64,000 nt of DNA from Bacteroidales bacterium UBA3143 (GTDB taxonomy: Bacteria; Bacteroidota; Bacteroidia; Bacteroidales; Dysgonomonadaceae). The notes beneath the pieces were generated by a model, which had not been told where the DNA came from, did not search any database, and saw only the letters and a list, made by a program, of their open reading frames with translations. The stretch covers positions 94,480 to 158,479 of the forward strand of contig DEZB01000066.1 of assembly GCA_002364735.1 (NCBI GenBank). Reading direction: 5' to 3'. Numbering within the stretch: the first letter of the stretch is position 1; every line of letters begins with the position of its first letter. Positions 32,084 to 39,306 of this stretch are shown piece after piece. The position numbers were made by a program, and so were the translations under genes.

Positions 32084-33742
32084 ATGAGTAAAATGTTTTG
32101 TTATCAGTGTCAAGAGACTTCTAAGAACGAAGGTTGCACCGTGAAAGGTGTGTGTGGAAAAACAGCCGACGTTGCCAACATGCAAGATTTGTTGATGTAT
32201 TTGTGTAAAGGAATCTCTTTTTACACTGTTCGCTTGCGAGCAAATGGGGTAGAGGTGCCACAGATAAACAAATTCATAACAGATAGTTTGTTTATGACCA
32301 TCACCAATGCAAACTTCGATTTAAATAGATTTATGGTGCGTACACACATAGCTTACGAAATGCGTAATGCAGCAAAAGAAAGATTGCAAGCTTTAGGTGT
32401 TAATATCGAAGATATAACATACTCGGGTGCACACTGGGTGGGTGAAATCGAACAAGAGATGTTTGACAAGGCATTGGAAGTAGGAGTACTTGCAACAGAA
32501 AACGAAGATGTTCGTTCGTTGCGCGAATTAACTATCTATGGTCTGAAAGGAATGGCTGCTTATGCTGAACATGCTTTCAATTTAGGTTACGAAGACAACG
32601 ACATATATGCTTTTATGCAACAAGCATTGGTAGATACAACTAACGATGATCTATCAGCAGATGAGTTAACACAATTGGTTTTAAAAACTGGTGAATTCGG
32701 TGTCAAAGCAATGGCATTACTTGACGCCGCTAACACTGGTAGTTATGGACACCCAGAAATTACTAAAGTTAGTTTAGGAGTTCGCAGCAATCCAGGTATC
32801 CTAATCAGTGGTCACGACATGAAAGACATGGAAGAGCTATTGAAGCAAACTGAAGGAACAGGAGTTGATGTTTATACACATAGCGAGATGTTACCAGCCA
32901 ACTATTATCCTGCATTCAAGAAATATACCCATTTTGTTGGAAACTACGGTGGTTCATGGTGGAATCAAACCAAAGATTTCGAAACATTTAATGGTGTAGT
33001 TTTGTTTACTACAAACTGTATTGTACCTCCATTAAGAAGCTCAACTTATAGTGACAAGGTTTATACTACTGGTGCATCAGGTTTCGAGGGATTTCCTCAC
33101 ATAGCAGATAGAGCTGATGGCAAGCCAAAGGACTTCTCATCTCTAATTGAGCATGCAAAGAAATGTGCAGCACCTACAGAAATTGAAACTGGCGAAATTG
33201 TTGGTGGATTTGCTCACAATCAAGTTGCAGCTTTGTCTGACAAGGTAGTTGAAGCAGTGAAATCGGGTGCTATACGCAAGTTCTTTGTAATGGGTGGGTG
33301 CGATGGACGCATGAGAGGTAGAAACTACTATACTGAGTTTGCTCAAAAGTTACCAAGCGATACAGTAATCCTAACAGCAGGTTGTGCGAAATATCGTTAC
33401 AACAAATTACAACTGGGTGATATCAATGGTATTCCTCGCATATTGGATGCTGGCCAATGTAATGATAGCTACTCACTGGTAAAAATAGCATTGAGCTTAC
33501 AAGAGGCTTTTGGATTGGACGACTTAAACGATTTGCCTATCGCATACAACATAGCATGGTATGAACAAAAAGCTGTGATTGTATTGCTTGCACTACTATC
33601 ATTGGGGATTAAGAACATTCATTTAGGGCCAACATTGCCTGCTTTCTTATCTCCAAATATTGTGAATGTATTGGTAAACAATTTTGGTTTATCGGGTATA
33701 ACTTCAGTCGATGAGGATATGAAAGTGCTATTAGAAGCATAG
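32084..33742 (+). CDS. hcp: Hydroxylamine reductase / hybrid-cluster protein
   Basis: 552 residues. Hcp reduces NO or hydroxylamine and protects anaerobes from nitrosative stress. N-terminal cluster cysteines are C6, C9, C18 and C24, spacing CX2CX8CX5C, the type of strict anaerobes holding [4Fe-4S], not the CX2CX11CX6C of enterobacteria. Hybrid-cluster ligands appear in VLFTTNCIVPP, VMGGCDGRMRGRNYYTEFA, LTAGCAKYRYN and DAGQCNDSYS. The C-terminus ends with the HLGPTLPAFLSPNI motif. It is first in a probable operon with a cupin and a hemerythrin-PAS protein and is controlled from the operator upstream. No adjacent NADH oxidoreductase (hcr). Confidence 0.98.
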   Translation: MSKMFCYQCQETSKNEGCTVKGVCGKTADVANMQDLLMYLCKGISFYTVRLRANGVEVPQINKFITDSLFMTITNANFDLNRFMVRTHIAYEMRNAAKERLQALGVNIEDITYSGAHWVGEIEQEMFDKALEVGVLATENEDVRSLRELTIYGLKGMAAYAEHAFNLGYEDNDIYAFMQQALVDTTNDDLSADELTQLVLKTGEFGVKAMALLDAANTGSYGHPEITKVSLGVRSNPGILISGHDMKDMEELLKQTEGTGVDVYTHSEMLPANYYPAFKKYTHFVGNYGGSWWNQTKDFETFNGVVLFTTNCIVPPLRSSTYSDKVYTTGASGFEGFPHIADRADGKPKDFSSLIEHAKKCAAPTEIETGEIVGGFAHNQVAALSDKVVEAVKSGAIRKFFVMGGCDGRMRGRNYYTEFAQKLPSDTVILTAGCAKYRYNKLQLGDINGIPRILDAGQCNDSYSLVKIALSLQEAFGLDDLNDLPIAYNIAWYEQKAVIVLLALLSLGIKNIHLGPTLPAFLSPNIVNVLVNNFGLSGITSVDEDMKVLLEA

Positions 33743-33773
33743 TATTTGGTGAGCAATATTTAAAGCAAAATAT

Positions 33774-33812
33774 ACAATGTGACAAGTGATTTAGTTCGCA
33801 TTGTCACATTGT
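33774..33812 (+). other. Strong intercistronic hairpin between hcp and the cupin gene
   Basis: ACAATGTGACAA (33774-33785) pairs perfectly with TTGTCACATTGT (33801-33812) around a 15-base loop. No T-run follows, so it is more likely an mRNA processing or stability hairpin, or a regulator site with TGTGACA/TGTCACA arms, than a terminator. Confidence 0.65.
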
Positions 33813-33864
33813 GCTAACAGGACTGTAAGTCCAATATTTTATAAACGATAAAACATAATATAGT

Positions 33865-34188
33865 ATGGCAACATTTGATATATCAAAAATATTTTCGATG
33901 GATGGTTCTATCGAATATACTTCTGGAGGAGTTATAAGCAAGCAAGTAATTAAAAACAAGGCAGGAAACGTTACTCTTTTCTCTTTTGATAAAGGGCAAG
34001 GTCTAACGGAACATAGTGCTTCTTATGATGCTTTAGTGCAAGTGATAGACGGTGAGGTAGAAATAAAGATTGATGGTAATCCATTTCATTTAAAACAAGG
34101 AGATAGCATCATTATGCCTGCTAACATTCCACATGCATTGCATGCAACTGAGTCGTTTAAAATGATCTTAACAATGATAAAAGGATAA
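33865..34188 (+). CDS. Small cupin-domain protein
   Basis: 107 residues, a single cupin beta barrel: VTLFSFDKGQGLTEHSASYDALVQVIDGEVEIKIDG for motif 1 and LKQGDSIIMPANIPHALHA for motif 2. Metal-ligand histidines are present at EHSA and PHALHA, and a glutamate at GEVEIK. The enzyme activity cannot be inferred; small cupins next to hcp and DUF438 genes are recurrent in Bacteroidales nitrosative-stress clusters as far as I recall. It ends 6 bases before the next ATG, so translation is probably coupled. Confidence 0.9.
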   Translation: MATFDISKIFSMDGSIEYTSGGVISKQVIKNKAGNVTLFSFDKGQGLTEHSASYDALVQVIDGEVEIKIDGNPFHLKQGDSIIMPANIPHALHATESFKMILTMIKG

Positions 34189-34194
34189 ACAGAT

Positions 34195-35430
34195 ATGAGT
34201 GAATTTATAAACAACTCTGTTCAACGCAAAGATAAACTGCGCAGTTTGCTTTTAAAGCTTCATGCTGGCTCAAGTGTGAGTGCTCTTCGTGACGAGCTGA
34301 TCGAGGCCCTTACTGATATACCCTATAATGAAGTTGTGGAGGTTGAGCAAGAAATGATCAATGGCAATTTATTAACTGAAGAAGAAATTCTTGAGTTTTG
34401 TGATTTGCACACCGATATATTGGATGGAAAAATTGATGTTTCGGGTGCTAAAGGAATACCTGCAGGACATCCTGTTGATACATTCAAGAAAGAAAATGTT
34501 GCACTAAAGAAAGAGATTCAAAAAGCACATAATTTAATTGGGACAGTTGATGTATTGAACAATGACAGATTAGCTGGCTTTGTACTACAATTGCGCACCA
34601 TCTTTAATGCGCTTTCTGATGTTGACAAACATTATAAAAGAAAAGAATACTTACTGTTCCCTTATTTAGAGAAACATCTTATCACTGGTCCTCCCACGGT
34701 TATGTGGGGAAAACACGACGAAACAAGGGTGTTTCTTAATGACTCTATAAAAGAATTAGAAAGTTCTATTATTTCCGTTGAACAACTGAAAACTATCATT
34801 GATAAAAATGTAAACCGTACACTTGAGCTGATTGACGGGATGATAATGAAGGAAGAGGAGATTCTTTTCCCAATGGCGATGGATACTTTGACCGAAGACG
34901 AGTGGTATAAAATATACACTGAAACGCTGGAGTTTGGTTTTTGCCTGATTGATCCAGAAGATGAATGGAAACCTACTGGTGTTGTAGTTGAAAAACAGCA
35001 ATATGTAGATGCAGGAGCTATCCAACTGTCATCTGGCTCATTTGATATTAAACAATTGGAAGCGTTGTTTTTGCATCTACCCATTGACATTACCTTTGTA
35101 GATGCCAATGATAAAGTAGCATTTTTCTCACATAGTCCTAATCGTGTTTTCGAACGCAATCGTTCCATCATTGGTAGGGATGTGCGAATGTGTCACCCAC
35201 CAGGAAGTGTGAACATTGTTGAGCAAATCATTAGCGATTTCAAAAGTGGTAAAGAGAATAAAGCTGTGTTTTGGATGTCAAATTTTATAGGACGGTTCAT
35301 TTACATTGAATATTCAGCTGTTAGAGACAAAGATAACAACTACCTTGGTGTTGTGGAAGTAACGCAAGACATAACAGCCATGCGTAAGTTGGAGGGAGAT
35401 CAGCGGTTATTGTCATACGCTACGAAATAA
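34195..35430 (+). CDS. DUF438 - hemerythrin - PAS protein, probable NO/O2 stress sensor or repair protein
   Basis: 411 residues. N-terminal DUF438 (about 10-80: KLHAGSSVSALRDELIEAL), then a hemerythrin HHE domain (about 90-225) with candidate iron ligands in DVDKHYKRKEYLLFPYLEKH, MWGKHDETR and MIMKEEEILFPMAM, and a C-terminal PAS domain (about 290-400: LPIDITFVDANDKVAFFSHSPNRVFERNR, RDVRMCHPPGSVNIVEQIISDFKSG). Histidine in the RMCHPP loop resembles heme-coordinating PAS of this class. Hemerythrin proteins of the YtfE type repair iron-sulfur clusters damaged by NO. Last gene of the hcp operon. Confidence 0.9.
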   Translation: MSEFINNSVQRKDKLRSLLLKLHAGSSVSALRDELIEALTDIPYNEVVEVEQEMINGNLLTEEEILEFCDLHTDILDGKIDVSGAKGIPAGHPVDTFKKENVALKKEIQKAHNLIGTVDVLNNDRLAGFVLQLRTIFNALSDVDKHYKRKEYLLFPYLEKHLITGPPTVMWGKHDETRVFLNDSIKELESSIISVEQLKTIIDKNVNRTLELIDGMIMKEEEILFPMAMDTLTEDEWYKIYTETLEFGFCLIDPEDEWKPTGVVVEKQQYVDAGAIQLSSGSFDIKQLEALFLHLPIDITFVDANDKVAFFSHSPNRVFERNRSIIGRDVRMCHPPGSVNIVEQIISDFKSGKENKAVFWMSNFIGRFIYIEYSAVRDKDNNYLGVVEVTQDITAMRKLEGDQRLLSYATK

Positions 35431-35446
35431 GAATGCGTTTATTCCC

Positions 35447-35474
35447 GTAGAGACACAAAATTTTGTTTCTCTAC
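35447..35474. repeat. Second 28-bp REP-like palindrome
   Basis: GTAGAGACACAAAA followed by TTTTGTTTCTCTAC, one mispair between arms; same outline as the palindrome within the RAYT gene. It sits 17 bases after the DUF438 gene. Confidence 0.85.
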
Positions 35475-35533
35475 CATCATGCGTCATTGCCTTTAGTTTA
35501 TTAAAAAATAAAGTAGCCAAATGATTACTATCT

Positions 35534-35568
35534 ATAGCGGTGTTTCTAACGGAATACCGCTATCTTTG
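35534..35568 (+). promoter_or_regulatory. -7 box with overlapping inverted repeat before a small membrane protein
   Basis: TATCTTTG (35561-35568) fits TAnnTTTG. Arms ATAGCGGT (35534-35541) and ACCGCTAT (35556-35563) are perfect complements with a 14-base spacer, and the downstream arm overlaps the -7 box, as in a repressor operator. It could also be a hairpin ending the hcp operon. Confidence 0.5.
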
Positions 35569-35592
35569 TGCCTATAAACATAAAACATCAGT

Positions 35593-35823
35593 ATGGATTC
35601 AGTTGAAATTGTTGGTTACTTTGCCATGACATTCTTAGTTATCTCTTTTATTCCTAAACAGGTGAGGTTTATACGCATCATCAATTTTATTGGATGTGTT
35701 TTGTTTGTTGCTTATGGTGTTTTGTTGGGATGGAAGTGGCCACTTATTGTTTCAAATGGACTTGTTGCAGTTATTCAAGTTTATCATTTGATAAAGATGA
35801 GGGTGGATAAAGTTAGTTCATAG
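35593..35823 (+). CDS. Small three-helix membrane protein, SemiSWEET/YgjV-like
   Basis: 76 residues with three hydrophobic helices: VEIVGYFAMTFLVISFIP, IINFIGCVLFVAYGVLLG and WPLIVSNGLVAVIQVYHLI. The proline after helix 1 (FIPKQVRFIRI) and the asparagine in VSNGLVAVIQ resemble SemiSWEET sugar transporters, which work as dimers of three-helix bundles. Similar 70-80-residue proteins in Bacteroidales are often labelled with unrelated names. Sugar transport is a guess from topology. Expressed alone from a short leader. Confidence 0.72.
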   Translation: MDSVEIVGYFAMTFLVISFIPKQVRFIRIINFIGCVLFVAYGVLLGWKWPLIVSNGLVAVIQVYHLIKMRVDKVSS

Positions 35824-35932
35824 TCAATTAGAAAGAACTCATTAGTGCATCAACAAATATATATAGAGAGGATTTTATTTGACAGCCTACACGAAGGAGC
35901 GTCATAAGTTATGGAAGAAGACTCTAAGATAT

Positions 35933-38215
35933 TTATTCCACCTCAAATTCCACCCCCAACGCATTCCCTACCTCATCCACCACTGTCACACGATGCTTCC
36001 CCTTGCTGGGAGATAACTGCATCTGGTGCACATCAGAAGTTTCACCAATGTAATCATCATCTAAGTGCCAATATACAACCGTGGAGGGTTGTTGATGCGC
36101 CAACTCAAAATTGGCTTTCCCAATTGAGCCATCCAATTGTTTGGCCAGTTTAAGTGTAGCATTGCTGTACGGATAGATAAATTGCATGGGTTGTCCGTTG
36201 CCACCACCTATGCATTCGGGGGAGAAGGGAGGTAAGGATCGATAGTTGGGATTTTGTTGTTGATAATACCATGCCCACGAGGGAGGCAATACAAACCACG
36301 ATACGGGCATGATACCTCTATCGCCTGCACATTGTTGATACACCTGATATTGTCCATCCTGAGAGAGATGGATGCGCTTGTGATAACCACAACTGTTGCT
36401 TTGTACTCCTTTATGCGGAATCAGCAACGTGTCAATGGAACTTTCAGGACAATAAGCGCCTTGAATTAAACCGCTTTCGCGGCAGATCGCTGCTTCGGTC
36501 AATTCGTTATAGGGAGTATCGAACCACGAAGTGGCGGGCAACAAGTTGAACAAATCGAACATAACTTTAGCTGAGGTGCGAGCTCCCGTTAATCCTGGGC
36601 GACCTTCACCACTTGCATTGCCCGTCCAAACTGCTACTAAGTAGCGTGGCGTAACGCCAACAGCCCATGCATCACGAAAACCATAACTTGTTCCCGTTTT
36701 CCATGCTATTTTTTGCATCGAAGGAATGGATTGCCAATCAATCTCTTCCGGACGATTAAGGTTGGTGAGTGCTTCCAGCGTTAACCATGCTGCTCCTGCA
36801 TTGAAAAGGGGTGAAGAAGCAGAGTTATGCTTCTTTTTATGGTTGGAAGCAATAAAAGTAAAGTCTTCGACTTCAGGATAAGTTTGAGAATGAGTGTAAC
36901 TATTAACTGTCCGTGCCATTGTGCCATAAGCATTGGCAACCTCCCACAATGAAGCTTCAGCACCACCCAAAATTAAAGATAGTCCATAATGTTCAGCCGA
37001 TTTTTTAAGTGACGAGAGTCCTATTGCTTGTAGAAAATGATGAAACTTTGGTACGCCATACCTACGCAACGAAACCACAGAGGGAACATTCAGCGAGCGC
37101 GCTAACGCCTCATCAGCATGAGCTGCACCATCATATTGCAAACTAAAGTTTTTGGGTGCAAACCCATTTATATTAATAGGGACATCGGGTAACAACTCTT
37201 GGGGCAACATCACCCCCTCTTGCAACATGGCACAGTATAAGAAAGGCTTCAATATGCTTCCCGTGCTTCGCAACGATTGGATAACATCCACCTGATTGCC
37301 TGAAGTTTTGTTATCGAACTGAACGTTGCCACTATATGCCAACACGTTATTAGATTGTAAATCAACCACAAGAGCAGCCATATTGCGAATACCATTTTGC
37401 GAAAACTCCCTATTCCATCGACTTAACACCTCTTCTGTTTGCATTTGCAATGATTTACTGAGGGTAGTTTGAACATGTTGTCCAGGTTGTTTCAAATAGA
37501 TTTGCGTCACCAAGTGAGGCGATAATTGCGGAAGTACGTGAGGATGATCTGGCAATGGTTCGTCAACTGCTAATTGGTAGTCAGTTTCTTTAATAATTTG
37601 CTTGTCGTATAATCGTTCAAGCAGTCTGTTCCTTTTACGAAGAAGTGCGTCTCTATTCCTTCCAAAATGCATGAGCGACGGAGCGTTGGGCAAAACAGCC
37701 AATGTAGCAGCCTCAGCCCATGAGAGCGAAATTGCATCATGCCCAAAATAACGCCACGATGCTGCATCAATGCCAACCACATTTCCTCCCATGGGAGCAT
37801 GCGAAGCATATAAAGCAAGAATACTGTTTTTGGAATTTGTAAGCTCTAATCGCGTTGCCCAAATTAATTCTATTAGTTTTTCAAAATAGGTTCGTTTCTC
37901 ATTGCGCATTAGTCGCACCGTCTGCATGCTGATGGTACTGCCTCCACTTACAACTTTTCGGGCTTTCACATTCTGTACAAATGCGCGCGCAATAGAAAAA
38001 GGATTGACTCCAGGATGATATCTGAAACCCCTGTCTTCAAATTGGATGAGACATATCGCGTATTTATCGGGAACCGCGCTTGTTGGCGGGAACCGCCATT
38101 GCCCATCTTCTGATATGCGTGCACCCAATAGTTCATCATCTTTGTCAGATACCAAAGTGCTATAGGGAGTATCAAAAAGTGTGGAGGGCAAACAGAACAG
38201 ATACCATATCAGCAA
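35933..38215 (-). CDS. pbpC: Penicillin-binding protein 1C (glycosyltransferase-transpeptidase)
   Basis: At least 760 residues. Glycosyltransferase family 51 domain: LIQFEDRGFRYHPGVNPFSIARA, VVSGGSTISMQTVRL, then a transpeptidase domain with SxxK in LRSTGSILKP, SLN in LARSLNVPS and KTG in IAWKTGTSYGFRDAW. The C-terminal 100 residues form the PBP1C-specific beta domain (SLPPFSPECIGGGNGQPMQFIYPYSNATLKL). Start is uncertain: the TTG at 38215 would place the N-terminus within the membrane helix LLIWYLFCLP. In-frame codons upstream to about 38280 encode a natural-looking basic segment (NKLKSLTTKKKAGITAIL) but contain no ATG, GTG or TTG; a C-tract lies just beyond. Partner of the alpha-2-macroglobulin gene at 39307 in many bacteria. 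Confidence 0.92.
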   Translation of the reverse strand: MLIWYLFCLPSTLFDTPYSTLVSDKDDELLGARISEDGQWRFPPTSAVPDKYAICLIQFEDRGFRYHPGVNPFSIARAFVQNVKARKVVSGGSTISMQTVRLMRNEKRTYFEKLIELIWATRLELTNSKNSILALYASHAPMGGNVVGIDAASWRYFGHDAISLSWAEAATLAVLPNAPSLMHFGRNRDALLRKRNRLLERLYDKQIIKETDYQLAVDEPLPDHPHVLPQLSPHLVTQIYLKQPGQHVQTTLSKSLQMQTEEVLSRWNREFSQNGIRNMAALVVDLQSNNVLAYSGNVQFDNKTSGNQVDVIQSLRSTGSILKPFLYCAMLQEGVMLPQELLPDVPININGFAPKNFSLQYDGAAHADEALARSLNVPSVVSLRRYGVPKFHHFLQAIGLSSLKKSAEHYGLSLILGGAEASLWEVANAYGTMARTVNSYTHSQTYPEVEDFTFIASNHKKKHNSASSPLFNAGAAWLTLEALTNLNRPEEIDWQSIPSMQKIAWKTGTSYGFRDAWAVGVTPRYLVAVWTGNASGEGRPGLTGARTSAKVMFDLFNLLPATSWFDTPYNELTEAAICRESGLIQGAYCPESSIDTLLIPHKGVQSNSCGYHKRIHLSQDGQYQVYQQCAGDRGIMPVSWFVLPPSWAWYYQQQNPNYRSLPPFSPECIGGGNGQPMQFIYPYSNATLKLAKQLDGSIGKANFELAHQQPSTVVYWHLDDDYIGETSDVHQMQLSPSKGKHRVTVVDEVGNALGVEFEVE

Positions 38216-38296
38216 AGTAAGAATCGCTGTGATTCCTGCCTTTTTCTTTGTGGTGAGAGATTTTAGTTTGTTGATATTGTTATTTGTTTTATTCCA

Positions 38297-38309
38297 CCCC
38301 CCCGCCCCC
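38297..38309. other. C7-G-C5 homopolymer tract upstream of pbpC
   Basis: Seven C, one G, five C in a very AT-rich setting, at the place where the pbpC coding frame loses a recognisable start. Could be a slippage site or a sequencing problem. Confidence 0.7.
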
Positions 38310-38384
38310 GATAGAGGGAATTGGAGCAGCGCTATTAAATGAACCTTATTACTATAAATCTTTATAAAATGCGCGCGAGCAAAT

Positions 38385-39197
38385 TCATTTACTCTTTATT
38401 TTACCCTTCAATTTACTTTCTTTTACTTTTGCAGACGGACAGTATTTATTTACAAGTGAATCTACAATAATTTTTTCTGTTTCGTTTGTTTCTGGTGCAA
38501 GAAGAATCTCCATATTATTATATGCAATAGTATTCAAATTAATATCAAAATAATCGACAGAGACAGATTTGTTTTGAAAATAAGAAGGTGGGATAGACTC
38601 CATAAATTCATTTAAATAGAAATATGTAGGATCAATGTCTTTGGGAGGAGGCATTTCTGGCCATTTTATTGGAATTACTCTTATTATGAATCTACTCTCT
38701 TTTTGAAACTCCCAATGTTTACTTTTAAATTTACCGAAATCATTTGTGAATTCCATCTTATACCTACCTTGAACATTATTTTCAATACAACTCCCTATTT
38801 CAGTTATCTTCATTTTCAGATCATCAACATATTCGACATCTATAAGTATAGCTTCATTAATACCATTATATATTAAATAATCTTCTTTAGGATTAATATT
38901 TTCCTTGAAGAAGCTTTTAAAAGAATTATTGATTGGATAAGTTATAAACATATCTTCTTCTAAGCTAATACGCACACCTTTATTTTTTGTATATAAATTC
39001 CAAAGAGGTATACTTTCATTAGCATCTCTTGTCCAACATGAAGCAAAATTATATTTCCCCATGCGTAAATCAGCTGTACTAATACCATATTTAGATTCTT
39101 CTAAGTCGTCAACCTTATCTAATCTATTAAACCTAATAGTTCTATATTTCAAAATAAGAGCTAAAGTTTCAATCGTTGTGTAGTGATGAATTTTCAT
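38385..39197 (-). CDS. DUF2971 domain protein
   Basis: 270 residues. Family features: start MKIHHYTTIETLALILKYRTIRFNRLDKVDDLEES, then FASCWTRDANESIPLWNLYTKNKGVRISL, and later KSKHWEFQKESRFII. DUF2971 proteins have no agreed function and often occur in accessory or defence-linked regions. By eye it is more AT-rich than pbpC and the alpha-2-macroglobulin gene on either side, and it separates these two partners. A degenerate REP-like palindrome lies 70-90 bases upstream. It looks like inserted cargo. Nothing in it suggests a specific enzymatic site that I can name. Confidence 0.82.
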   Translation of the reverse strand: MKIHHYTTIETLALILKYRTIRFNRLDKVDDLEESKYGISTADLRMGKYNFASCWTRDANESIPLWNLYTKNKGVRISLEEDMFITYPINNSFKSFFKENINPKEDYLIYNGINEAILIDVEYVDDLKMKITEIGSCIENNVQGRYKMEFTNDFGKFKSKHWEFQKESRFIIRVIPIKWPEMPPPKDIDPTYFYLNEFMESIPPSYFQNKSVSVDYFDINLNTIAYNNMEILLAPETNETEKIIVDSLVNKYCPSAKVKESKLKGKIKSK

Positions 39198-39267
39198 TTA
39201 ATGTAATTATATATTGAATAAACAGTTGTAAACATACTTTTAATATTATAGATCTCCAATGAACGAG

Positions 39268-39290
39268 TCGCAGAGCATTGCGCCTCTACG
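39268..39290. repeat. Degenerate REP-like palindrome
   Basis: Minus strand reads CGTAGAGGCGCAATGCTCTG followed by CGA, keeping the GTAGAG[A/G]CGCAA start and TGCG turn of the palindromes at 26048 and 35447 but with a damaged second arm. Confidence 0.5.
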
Positions 39291-39306
39291 TCTCCCTTAC
39301 CACTAA

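Noticed and set aside
35911..36153. Plus-strand frame over the 3' end of pbpC
   Set aside because: Antisense shadow of the conserved PBP1C C-terminus.
38297..38309. Phase-variable start of pbpC through C-tract slippage
   Set aside because: ATG codons upstream of the tract run into stops before reaching it in all frames examined, so slippage would not connect a normal start; left as a start-site anomaly.
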